NCBI GenBank assembly: GCA_029067085.1
Contig: JAIEFE010000002.1
Span: 1-64,000, forward strand
Source: Lachnospiraceae bacterium
Lineage (GTDB): Bacteria > Bacillota > Clostridia > Lachnospirales > Lachnospiraceae
DNA length: 64,000 bases
Direction: 5' to 3'
Below the pieces are notes generated by a model. That model was given only the letters and a program-made list of their open reading frames with translations. It did no database searches and was not told where the DNA came from. Both the position numbers and the translations under genes were made by a program. Below, piece after piece: positions 17,886 to 27,297 of the stretch (the first letter of the stretch is position 1; every line of letters begins with the position of its first letter).

Positions 17886-19673
17886 TCACCGGCTCAACAG
17901 CATGCCGGAAATATTCACCGAAGTCAGCTCAAAAAAATCTTCTCCGTCTTTCATCCCTTCATTGTAACTGATTTGAAAATGATTCAGATACAACACCTTA
18001 TCCTCATCGATCACAATCTCCGTATAGGGCTTCATCACTTCGCTGCACTCGGTCTGTCCCGCGTTCGGGTATTCCTTCTCATAATCAATACAACGATCTG
18101 CAAATTCACTCAGATCCACTACGATCGTATCCTGCTCTCCGCTTCCTCTTTTATAAAACCGGAAAGCAGAAAAATCTACGGGAAGCCTGCTGTCACCCCG
18201 CTTGTCATACGCCTCATCCTGATTTAACATAGCAAATTCACTATAGCCGCTTATATCCAGATCCCCAACCATCTGACAGCAGTGTATGCTATGATGCTGT
18301 GTCTGCACCAGATCAGCTCCCTCAATCCCCATTGTTGCAATCCGTCGGGCGAAATCAGCATCATAAATATCAAACGTCTCCACCAGTTCTTTCATCTGTG
18401 GATCTCTTTTCAAATACTTGTACGCACCCTCTAAGCGGTCATACTCTTCCTGTGTAAGCTTGCCCAGCAAATTAGTCACTTTACTATGATAATTTACCAG
18501 AATTGCTCTCTGCCATTCATTGGACACTCTAAACATATTACTACCGGGAATAAATACAGCCACAATGATAATTGCTCCGAGTATCAACAACACGCGTTCC
18601 AGTTTTTCTTTCCAGAAATACCATACAAACAGCATGATGACTTCAAAAATGATCATGCACACGCCCAGATATCGGATCGGCGTCATGCCGTTGTGATAGA
18701 TTCTCACACAGACAGCATACGTCTGCATCGGAATAAGCGGTATCAACCCATAGGGCAGCTTTTGTAAAAAGTGCATAAATTTCGTATCATCCCGGTAAAA
18801 ATAGTCCAGGATCCAGATAGGCATACCGATGCAGAATAAACCGGCAACGATCCTGAATATCTCATTGGACGGCACTTCCCTCATGATCAATATTTTGAGC
18901 AGATAGAGGTACACGATGGCCAACGCGCAGATCGTCATAACGGAAAGTACATATTTGACCACAACAATGCTTATGCGGTCACTGATCTCATTGCTCAGAT
19001 CATTCAACGCCATGATACATGCCGGTGCATAATAGACTCCTGACACAAGAATCGCAGCATAGCCGTAAAGTGATGAGTTCCTGCTTAAGAACAACAAATC
19101 AATGATCAGTATGATAAGCATCACTCCGAACAGGAGAACTGAGTAGATCACTGTGGTAATCGCCCAATTTACAAGAACATGCAAAATATATTCTATGAAT
19201 CCTACACCGCTCCTCCTATGGCAGACATACACGATCGCCAGCATTAATAAAAGCACATAGCCGACCACAAACCGTTCACACCACTCTGCGACAATATCTC
19301 CCGACAAATGAAAAAGCTGCTCGGCGTCTTCTAATCTTACTCCCCATGTGAAGAATGCCGCTGTTGCCACACCGATGACAAATCCGAATATTCTTGCAAT
19401 CTTGACATTCCTATGTTTCCTTTCATAGGGAAATAAACTCTCCACAAACATTGCTGCCAAAATAAAAAGCGCTAAGAATGCCAGTATTGCCCAATCCTCA
19501 AAAAGAAAATCCGTCACGCGTGAAGTATACTCTAAATCAAGATCATCCCAGAATTGACCGACCAGAGCATAGAGCGTAAACAACTCTACTGCAATTACCG
19601 TTACCCTGTAATCAGCACATGACTGTTTGATCTTCTGATATAAAAAAGCATATTTCTCACGAATAAATTTCAT
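17886..19673 (-). CDS. polytopic membrane protein, DUF4153-like
   Basis: Start ATG 19673, six bases after AAGGAT (a GTG at 19676 is also in frame). The 595-residue protein has about 11-12 hydrophobic helices through residue 380 and a soluble C-terminal domain of about 200 residues, as in DUF4153/DUF4173 membrane proteins of Clostridia. No transporter motif is visible. It lies downstream of the giant GH16 gene but beyond its terminator, so it is transcribed separately. Confidence 0.65.
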   Translation of the reverse strand: MKFIREKYAFLYQKIKQSCADYRVTVIAVELFTLYALVGQFWDDLDLEYTSRVTDFLFEDWAILAFLALFILAAMFVESLFPYERKHRNVKIARIFGFVIGVATAAFFTWGVRLEDAEQLFHLSGDIVAEWCERFVVGYVLLLMLAIVYVCHRRSGVGFIEYILHVLVNWAITTVIYSVLLFGVMLIILIIDLLFLSRNSSLYGYAAILVSGVYYAPACIMALNDLSNEISDRISIVVVKYVLSVMTICALAIVYLYLLKILIMREVPSNEIFRIVAGLFCIGMPIWILDYFYRDDTKFMHFLQKLPYGLIPLIPMQTYAVCVRIYHNGMTPIRYLGVCMIIFEVIMLFVWYFWKEKLERVLLILGAIIIVAVFIPGSNMFRVSNEWQRAILVNYHSKVTNLLGKLTQEEYDRLEGAYKYLKRDPQMKELVETFDIYDADFARRIATMGIEGADLVQTQHHSIHCCQMVGDLDISGYSEFAMLNQDEAYDKRGDSRLPVDFSAFRFYKRGSGEQDTIVVDLSEFADRCIDYEKEYPNAGQTECSEVMKPYTEIVIDEDKVLYLNHFQISYNEGMKDGEDFFELTSVNISGMLLSR

Positions 19674-19725
19674 CACGGTATCCTTTCGTGGTTTTAAAAA
19701 TAATCATCTGATTGACACCAAAGAA

Positions 19726-19762
19726 AACGGATACTGTCCGTTCTAAAATGACAGTATCCGTT
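19726..19762 (-). terminator. rho-independent terminator of the GH16 gene
   Basis: A perfect 13-bp stem (19726-19738 / 19750-19762) with an 11-nt loop. On the minus strand it is followed by TTTTCTTT. Confidence 0.85.
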
Positions 19763-19801
19763 CCCCTTATTTTCGGATGTTTATTTCATCCTAATTCTGC
19801 C

Positions 19802-22800
19802 TTAATTCTCTGCTGTTTGTGCATTGCTGTTGTCGTCTGATGCATCCGATACATCACTGCTTCCGCTGCCGCTCTGATCATCTGATGTTTCCGCATCCCC
19901 GCCGTCTTTCTCTTCATCAGATGTCTTCTGATCTGCAGGGTCTGCATCTTCATCATCCGCCGTTTCATCGGATTTATCATCCGAATCCTGATCATCCTCC
20001 TCTTCTTCCACTACGGCTTCAGAATCGTCATCGACATCATCATCGGTTATACTTACCGGGGCCGGTGTCTCTGTATTGCCCTCTTCTCCCGTGCCTGTTC
20101 CGTCTTTAACCTTTATGAGGCGGATATCAGAAATCTCGATGATGGATGCAGTAGGAGTGTCTATTTTTGTCTTACTTTCACCCTGATATTCGAACAGCTG
20201 TCCCATAGAGATCACGAAGTTGATTGTTTCACAGGTTGCTTCGCTTACCTTTAACGTATACTCTACTTTCATTTCGTTATCAGCAGTCAGACTTAAAGTC
20301 TCCCCGCCATACCAAGTATACTTGTTGTCTGTAGGATCCTGGAATGCATACTTCACTTTTCTTTCATTGTTGGATTTAATTCCAAAAGTCAACTTATACT
20401 CGGCACCTTGTTCCAGTTTTAAGGCAGTTTGCATTAATTGTACATGCCATTCATCTGTACCAATATTTTCTATATCATAGACTACCTTTTTATTTACAGC
20501 GTCAAAGGTTTCTGTTCCCTTGGCTCCCTGATCCGTAGCGATGCCACCACCCCAATTCTTATTACCTTCTGCAAAATCACCGTTCTTGATCAGGTTCTCT
20601 GCTTCCGGATCATCAGGTTCTTCTCCGCCTGTACCGCTAACTTTTACAACACTGATGTCATCGATCTCAATGGTGGAGGTCGGAGTGTCTATAGGCTTAC
20701 GCTTATCCACCTCCCAATGATCGTATATCTGACCCATGGAAATCAGGAAGGTTATCTGGTCACTGGTGTCCCCAGTTACCTTTAATGTAGCATCTACTTC
20801 TTTTACCTCACCGGCTGCCAGACTTAAGTCTTCTCCACCGTACCAGGCATTTTCAGGATTCAGGAATGCATACTTCACAGTCCTTGCCTCAGTGGATTTG
20901 ATTTTTAATTTCACGGCGTACTCGGCATCCTTTTCCAGTGTCAGTTTTTCTTTATGTTTTAACTGAATATGCCAGTCTTCCGTACCAACATTGGTTATCT
21001 CATAGACCGCTTTTCCGTCCTCAAAGCTAACATCTGCCGCTCCCGGTGCCGTAACCGCATTCTCCCAGCCATCATCACCTTCTGCAAAATCACCGTTCTT
21101 GATCAAATTCAAACCAGGATCAACAGGTACAACCGGTTCTTCTCCACTTCCGCTAGGCGGTGTTATTTCTTTCTCTTCCTCCGTCTCTGCATCCGCCGTT
21201 GTTCCGGCTGCAACCTTCTTGACACTGACGTCGGATATTTCGATCGCATGGGCTGTTAATTCCGTGTCCCCAATCTTACCCATGGATAACTGGAATGCAA
21301 GTGTTCCTGAAGTATAGCTATCATTTAATGTTACAACACGGCTGACTGATTTTACTTTATCCTTTGTCAAACTAATTGACTCAGCGGCACACTCCTCATC
21401 ACCAGCGTTCAAAAATACCAGTCTCACATCTCTGTCGATAGATGCGCCGATCTTGAAGCTCACTTTATAGGTCGCGTCTTTCTCCATCTTCAACCCTGTC
21501 TGCTTCAACTGTACATTCCAATCTGCGGTTCCGACATTGGATATCTCGTATCTGGCTTTACCACCCGTGAATTCTGTTTTTGCTTTAGCTCCATCCGGAG
21601 TATGGATATAATCACCCCAATTGGTCTTGCCTTCTGCAAAGTCACCATTCTTGATCAGTTCCGTATCAATCTCAACAGGTTCATCATCTGCTTCGCCAAC
21701 TTTCACAAGACTGACATCATCAATCTCGATGGTATGTTCCGGAAGCGACTCGTCACCATCACCAGTCTTACCCATGGCAACTACGAATATAATCGACTTG
21801 CTGGATGCCTTGTCTACCGTAATCTCTTTCTCTACAGTTTTTTCAGTATTAGCTTCCAGACTTATGGTCTCGCTACCGTAATCCGCATAGTCATGATCAG
21901 GATCCTGAAGCTTATATATCACGTTTCTTGCTGCGGTAGACTTGATTTTGAAGCTTAATTTGTACTTAGCATCCTGTTCCAGTGTCAAACCTGTTTGCTT
22001 CAACTGCACATGCCAGTCTTCCGTACCGACATTGGTTATCGTATAAGCTGCCTTTTCACCTTCGAAGCTTTCTGTTCCTTTTCCATCTATATAGATGCCG
22101 CTCTCAGTCCAGTCCTCCTTTCCTTTCGAGAAATCACCATTCTTAATCAGTTCTGTTCCAATCTCAACCGGTTCAACGGGCTCTTCTTCACCAGAACCAC
22201 CGATTTTCTTAACACTAATGTCATCAATCTCAATGGTGGATGTCGGAGTAGGTATAGGCTTACGTATACTTGCATCCCAATGATCATAAATCTGACCCAT
22301 GGAAATCTGGAAGGTTATCTGATTACTGGTATCCTCTGTTATTTTCACTGTAGAATTTACTTCTTTTACTGCACCAGCTTCCAGAGCCAAGTCTTCACCA
22401 CCGTACCACTTATCTCCGGTACCCATGAACGCATACTTCACAGTTCTTGCCTCAGTGGATTTGATGTTGAATTTCACTGCGTACTCGGCGCCCTTTTCCA
22501 ATGTCAGTTTTTCTTTATGCTTCAACTGGATATGCCAGTCTTCCGTACCAACATTGGTTATCTTATAAGTTGCTTTTCCGTTCTCTCCGTCCGTAAATTC
22601 GGCTTCCGCCTCTCCTGTTTCTAAAACAACTTTCTCCCAGTGAGCCTCACCTTCCGAGAAATCACCATTCGCTATCATTTCCTTGCCTTCTACTACCGGC
22701 GGTATCTCTACAGGATCTGTCTCTACCAATTTGATATTGTCGATTACGACCGTATGCTTCTCCGTAATCTGTGTTCCGCCTACGGCTCCCATGGAAATAC

Positions 22801-25800
22801 TGAGTACTGTCTTCGGATCCGTATCATTCGCCATCTTGAATGTGTGGCTAAAGGTCTGATACTCATTGGTCAGGTCAATCACATGTTCTCCGGAATACGG
22901 TGTCCAGTTATCATCGCTTGATCCGTCTCTCTGCAATGCATACATGATCTTTCTATTCATTGTAGATTTTGCATCGAAATCAAGCTTATACCACTTATCC
23001 TTTTCCAGCTTGATATTGTTCTGTTTCAGCTGAATCTTCCAAGCTGCATCTCCGGTATCTGTAATATCAATGGAGAAGGCATCTTTTTCCTTCAAACTGT
23101 CAACGACATATGTAGCGCTGGCAGTACTGTCCACATACGGATCGAATCCTTCCAAAGCGCTGGAGAAATCACCGTTTACGATCAATCCGGTATCGGCTCC
23201 GACTTTCCTGATGCTGACATTATCAATATAGGTAATGCCCGGTGCTCCAAGCAGGAATCGAAGCTCGCTGCCGTCCAAACCTTCCGCGGTTTCAAGCTCA
23301 TACGTATACTTCTGCTGATCAGCAGTCAAAGCACTCTCAAATGTCATTCCTGCTATCGTAGTCTTTATTGTCTTCGCCTGATCCGCATGGGCAACAAAAC
23401 TCAACTTATACTTATTGCCGCCCGTGATCGCGATAGGCTTCTGATAGACTGCTACATCTTCAAGCGCTGATACTGTCTCAGGTACTACGACTTTCAGCTC
23501 ACGCACGCTGTCATCCGTAACGGATACGCTTGCACCCTTGGCAGCCTTCCAATCCCAATAATCAAGGCGCAGTCTGCCCGGCAAATTGCCTTCATTGAAG
23601 GATCCGTTATATACATAGTTGCCATCCGGCAACACGCCCTTAACTTCTTCCTCTTCCTCTACTACTCCGAGCTTTTGCAACCTTACATTGTCGATATGAA
23701 CCGCTGCGATCGAATCCTGATTACCCAGATTGAACTCTACTCTGCCGTTCGCATCGCTGTCCGATGTCATCTCAAATGTATGCTCAAAGTTCTGCAAAGT
23801 CGTAGTCAATGTCACTTTCGTATCCGCCAGATATCTAATATATCCACGATCGGGCGCCGAAACATCGGTAATCATCGTCCGTTCTGCATCTGCGTATGCC
23901 TCATAAGACAATTTATAGCTGCAGCCCTTTTCGATCGGCAGATTCGCCTGTACGATCTGCACACTGTGATTCTCTGTGCCTGCCGCCGTCGGCGTGATAT
24001 TCAGCACTTCGTCTGAATTCTCCGCTGTCGCTGCTCCGCCTTTTTCCAGATGAAGCTTCCAGTTTTCCTGATCATCTTCCTTCTTGGACAGGTCTTCTGG
24101 TTTCGCAAAATCACCGTTAATGATATAGTTACCTGTTTCGTCAGGATCTCTGAGCTGTATATCTGTTCCCGGTTTACTTATATTCCTATCGTATTCATCC
24201 TTCTGATATACTCTGACATAGTCCACTACGAGCTGTGCGTTGTCTTCAAACGCCGTAGTCTCATCCGGATATCCTACCCAGCTTCCGCCGACAGCCAGAT
24301 TCAATATCATATAGAACGGCTGATCGTAAGGAGCAGGATATGCTGTCTCAGGGTATCCCTGTCTCTTAGTAAACCAGTCGTTTACCTTGTAGAACAACTT
24401 ATCATCTACATAAAATCTGAATTCATCAGGATCCCACTCGCACGCATATACATGGAAATCTTCCGAAAAATCGGTTTCTCCTTCCGCCAGGGTATAGCTT
24501 CCCTGCTTCTGCGTATGAGGTTGGCCAAAATGCAGCGTGCTGTACGCTTTATTGGTCTCCTGTCCCATCACTTCCATAATGTCAATCTCACCGCACAGAG
24601 GCCACTGTCCGTAGTACATCTCGTCAGTAGGCATCATCCAGAATGCCGGCAGGAATCCTTGACCGCTGGGTACCTTGGCCCTCGCCTCAAATCGTCCGTA
24701 CTGATAATCATGCTTATTCTGTGTATTGACTCTTCCGGATGTATAGTTATTTCCGTCCTTGATTGCCTGAATAACGAGATTGCCATCCTTAACATATATG
24801 TTCTTCTCAGAATCCACATACTCCTGCAATTCCGCATTGACCCAACCGGGCTCATGCAATTCTACATTCCAGGAGCTTCTGTCTAACTCTGCACCATTGA
24901 AGTTATCTTCCCACGCCAACTTATAACCGTAAGCCAGATCTCCCTTGTTCTTCGCAGGAATGATCCTTGTATTCTCCTCCTTACATCTGGTGCAGACCTG
25001 TCTCTCAAGCCCTGCAGCGTTCTCGGTAGACCATGCGACTACGGTCCACTTTCCGAAAGAATGCCCTAACGGAGGTGTAACGATCTGCTCCTTACCATGG
25101 CATACGCTGCATTCTTTGCAAGACAGTCCGGTCTCTTCACAAGTAGCAGATCTATTAAACTTCTCATATTTTTCATCTGTTGCATCTACCCAAACATGTG
25201 TTTCGCAATCCGATACGGTCACATCACATATCTCCTCCACGCCATTGGCTTTGACCGTGATCGTTGCATTTCCCACTTTTTTACCGGTTACATTACCCTT
25301 TTTATCCACAGTAACCGTCTTTGCATCAGAAGATTTATATGTAACAGACTGTTTTGCGCCTACGACTTCGATAGACGCATAGTCACACAGATTCACTTTA
25401 TCTGTGGGCTTGATCACTAACGCATTCCTCTCCAGAATAATCTTAGGCTCTTTGACACTGATCCAGCACTTCGCAGTCACATCGTTGGCTGTCGCCGTAA
25501 TAAGCGCCTTGCCTTTGGCCTTAGCCACTACTTTACCGTTTTTCACTTCGGCAACCGATGTGTTATTGCTCTGCCACTGGACTTTCTTGCTTGCTCCGTT
25601 AACAGTCGCCTTTAACGCAATGCTATTGCCGCCGCCTTTCGTATACAGTGTATACTCTTTCTGGTTTAACGCAATAGTCGGAGTATAATCCTGTACGATA
25701 ACCTGTACTGTATCCGTAACGCCGTTAGCCGTCATAGTGACTGTTGCCGTTCCCGCTTTCTTACCGGTAAGTTTTCCTTTACTTACCGATACTACCTTCG

Positions 25801-27043
25801 CATCAGAACTCTTCCATGTCACCTTGTTATTGCGCCCGGTCACCTGATACCCCAGCGTATAGGTTCTCGCCGTTCCTTTGTTTTTCAGATGAACGACCTT
25901 CTCCGCTATGGATACGGATGGATTCTTTACCTCTACCTCACAGGTATCTGTCTGGTCCTCACGTGTTACGGTTATGGTTGCAGTCCCGGCGCCAACAGCG
26001 GTAATTGCAGCCTTACCCTTAACTTTTCCTTCCACTCTAACAACGCTCTCATTGCTGGAAGTCCATGTTACGACATCGTTGTTTGCCGCATTGGTTTTCA
26101 GTTCTTTCGTCTCACCTGTTATCTCTTCGGAGGCGTTCTTTGTCACATAGAGCAGAACCTTTTCCTCACTGATCGAGATCTGCTGGTCCTTCACGGTTAC
26201 TTCACAGGTAGCTTCCACACCATTTGCCTTCGCGGTCACGGTCGCCGTACCTGCTGTCTTACCGGTCACTTTGCCGCCGCTTACCGTAGCAACCTTTGTA
26301 TCAGAACTTGTCCACGTAACGGCTTTCTTCGAACCTACGACTGTAGGCAGCAGCTTGATGGAGCTTCCTGCCCCCTTCGTGCTGAGCTGCATCTTATTCA
26401 CATTCAAGAAGATGGTACTATCCAGAACGGTCACTTTACAGGATGCGGTTCTGCCGTTTACTCTGGCGGTTATGACTGCCGTACCTGCCTTACCGGCCTC
26501 ACCGGCAACAGATGTAACTACACCTCTGCCCTTATCGTCCTCCACTACCTTAGCAACTTTTTCATCGCTGCTTTTCCACACAACATCCTTTGCGTCTTTC
26601 GTAGCTCCGTTTACTTTCGCTGTCAGCGTGATCGTATTGCCCGGCGTAGTCTCATTCGCCGAGCGATAGAGCGTAGCCGCTGCCTTATTCAATTTCACAC
26701 TGGGATCTACCACCGTAACGACACATGTCTTACGAGGGAAACCGATACCCGATGAAATGATAGCGATTCCTTTTCTGAGCGGCGTTACCACGCCGTCCTG
26801 ATCAACGGTCGCCACATTCACATTGTAGGATATCCACCTCGGTTTCTTATCTCCTTCTTGCTGGTTCTCAATCTTGAGTTGAAGCACATCGTCTTCATCC
26901 CCGAGATTCAGCGTGTACTTTGTGTAGTTAATACTAACCCCGTTTCCCCCATCTTCCGCATGAACCACAAAACTGCCCAATAAAAATGTCAGCAGAAACG
27001 TCAGTATCACGCTGCGTGCTAAAATACCTGCTCTTCGTTTCAT
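19802..27043 (-). CDS. giant secreted GH16 beta-glucanase-like protein with seven Ig-like and eight CBM modules
   Basis: A 2413-residue secreted protein. Signal peptide 1-29 (cleavage after VHA). Seven bacterial Ig-like (BIG2) repeats span about 30-613, each with a WxSSDxKVAxV core and GTATVTAKANG strand. A Cys-rich linker follows (615-700, three CxxC pairs). The GH16 catalytic domain is about 705-950 and contains GEIDIMEVMG, with Glu819, Asp821 and Glu824 of the family's E-x-D-x-x-E site; this form is typical of laminarinase/lichenase-type endo-beta-glucanases. Eight CBM_4_9-like modules begin near 973, 1143, 1286, 1456, 1631, 1795, 1978 and 2147, each opening with NGDF or NGSF and ending in IDD/IDN-x-x-x-x-K. 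A 100-residue Asp/Glu/Ser tail ends the protein. There is no LPxTG or membrane anchor, so it is secreted or held by charge or the Ig/CBM modules. GGAGG precedes the ATG. Confidence 0.93.
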   Translation of the reverse strand: MKRRAGILARSVILTFLLTFLLGSFVVHAEDGGNGVSINYTKYTLNLGDEDDVLQLKIENQQEGDKKPRWISYNVNVATVDQDGVVTPLRKGIAIISSGIGFPRKTCVVTVVDPSVKLNKAAATLYRSANETTPGNTITLTAKVNGATKDAKDVVWKSSDEKVAKVVEDDKGRGVVTSVAGEAGKAGTAVITARVNGRTASCKVTVLDSTIFLNVNKMQLSTKGAGSSIKLLPTVVGSKKAVTWTSSDTKVATVSGGKVTGKTAGTATVTAKANGVEATCEVTVKDQQISISEEKVLLYVTKNASEEITGETKELKTNAANNDVVTWTSSNESVVRVEGKVKGKAAITAVGAGTATITVTREDQTDTCEVEVKNPSVSIAEKVVHLKNKGTARTYTLGYQVTGRNNKVTWKSSDAKVVSVSKGKLTGKKAGTATVTMTANGVTDTVQVIVQDYTPTIALNQKEYTLYTKGGGNSIALKATVNGASKKVQWQSNNTSVAEVKNGKVVAKAKGKALITATANDVTAKCWISVKEPKIILERNALVIKPTDKVNLCDYASIEVVGAKQSVTYKSSDAKTVTVDKKGNVTGKKVGNATITVKANGVEEICDVTVSDCETHVWVDATDEKYEKFNRSATCEETGLSCKECSVCHGKEQIVTPPLGHSFGKWTVVAWSTENAAGLERQVCTRCKEENTRIIPAKNKGDLAYGYKLAWEDNFNGAELDRSSWNVELHEPGWVNAELQEYVDSEKNIYVKDGNLVIQAIKDGNNYTSGRVNTQNKHDYQYGRFEARAKVPSGQGFLPAFWMMPTDEMYYGQWPLCGEIDIMEVMGQETNKAYSTLHFGQPHTQKQGSYTLAEGETDFSEDFHVYACEWDPDEFRFYVDDKLFYKVNDWFTKRQGYPETAYPAPYDQPFYMILNLAVGGSWVGYPDETTAFEDNAQLVVDYVRVYQKDEYDRNISKPGTDIQLRDPDETGNYIINGDFAKPEDLSKKEDDQENWKLHLEKGGAATAENSDEVLNITPTAAGTENHSVQIVQANLPIEKGCSYKLSYEAYADAERTMITDVSAPDRGYIRYLADTKVTLTTTLQNFEHTFEMTSDSDANGRVEFNLGNQDSIAAVHIDNVRLQKLGVVEEEEEVKGVLPDGNYVYNGSFNEGNLPGRLRLDYWDWKAAKGASVSVTDDSVRELKVVVPETVSALEDVAVYQKPIAITGGNKYKLSFVAHADQAKTIKTTIAGMTFESALTADQQKYTYELETAEGLDGSELRFLLGAPGITYIDNVSIRKVGADTGLIVNGDFSSALEGFDPYVDSTASATYVVDSLKEKDAFSIDITDTGDAAWKIQLKQNNIKLEKDKWYKLDFDAKSTMNRKIMYALQRDGSSDDNWTPYSGEHVIDLTNEYQTFSHTFKMANDTDPKTVLSISMGAVGGTQITEKHTVVIDNIKLVETDPVEIPPVVEGKEMIANGDFSEGEAHWEKVVLETGEAEAEFTDGENGKATYKITNVGTEDWHIQLKHKEKLTLEKGAEYAVKFNIKSTEARTVKYAFMGTGDKWYGGEDLALEAGAVKEVNSTVKITEDTSNQITFQISMGQIYDHWDASIRKPIPTPTSTIEIDDISVKKIGGSGEEEPVEPVEIGTELIKNGDFSKGKEDWTESGIYIDGKGTESFEGEKAAYTITNVGTEDWHVQLKQTGLTLEQDAKYKLSFKIKSTAARNVIYKLQDPDHDYADYGSETISLEANTEKTVEKEITVDKASSKSIIFVVAMGKTGDGDESLPEHTIEIDDVSLVKVGEADDEPVEIDTELIKNGDFAEGKTNWGDYIHTPDGAKAKTEFTGGKARYEISNVGTADWNVQLKQTGLKMEKDATYKVSFKIGASIDRDVRLVFLNAGDEECAAESISLTKDKVKSVSRVVTLNDSYTSGTLAFQLSMGKIGDTELTAHAIEISDVSVKKVAAGTTADAETEEEKEITPPSGSGEEPVVPVDPGLNLIKNGDFAEGDDGWENAVTAPGAADVSFEDGKAVYEITNVGTEDWHIQLKHKEKLTLEKDAEYAVKLKIKSTEARTVKYAFLNPENAWYGGEDLSLAAGEVKEVDATLKVTGDTSDQITFLISMGQIYDHWEVDKRKPIDTPTSTIEIDDISVVKVSGTGGEEPDDPEAENLIKNGDFAEGNKNWGGGIATDQGAKGTETFDAVNKKVVYDIENIGTDEWHVQLMQTALKLEQGAEYKLTFGIKSNNERKVKYAFQDPTDNKYTWYGGETLSLTADNEMKVEYTLKVSEATCETINFVISMGQLFEYQGESKTKIDTPTASIIEISDIRLIKVKDGTGTGEEGNTETPAPVSITDDDVDDDSEAVVEEEEDDQDSDDKSDETADDEDADPADQKTSDEEKDGGDAETSDDQSGSGSSDVSDASDDNSNAQTAEN

Positions 27044-27212
27044 ACATCCTCCTTTTCACTTCTGAATCATACACGTTACAAAGCTGCTTATCATCAATTT
27101 TACTTATTTTTTACAGCAGTATATATCAAATTCATTACTGAAATATCATCTGTATGATGTGAAAAAGGTTAGAATATATGCTTATTCCTAAAGTTGACTG
27201 AAACTGGTTTAC

Positions 27213-27241
27213 CACAGACTTTCGTTTTTCCCACGTCTGTG
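27213..27241. promoter_or_regulatory. inverted repeat in the GH16/hybrid-kinase divergent region
   Basis: CACAGAC (27213-27219) and GTCTGTG (27235-27241) form a 7-bp inverted repeat 15 bases apart, upstream of the hybrid kinase. It may be an operator. The rest of 27044-27297 is AT-rich with no gene; I could not fix a convincing promoter. Confidence 0.3.
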
Positions 27242-27297
27242 ATAAAATTTTCTGGAAAGACCCTTTGTAAATGCGATCATGGAGGATATCTGAACAA

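Noticed and set aside
20110..24125. CBM module repeats as a CRISPR or tandem DNA repeat array
   Set aside because: They are coding, about 500 bp each, divergent in sequence and keep one frame.
24050..26755. Long plus-strand frames (for example 24050-24886 and 25889-26755) opposite the GH16 gene
   Set aside because: They are antisense shadows of a repeat-rich coding region; no ribosome sites, and Cys/Ile/Arg-rich compositions typical of reverse frames.
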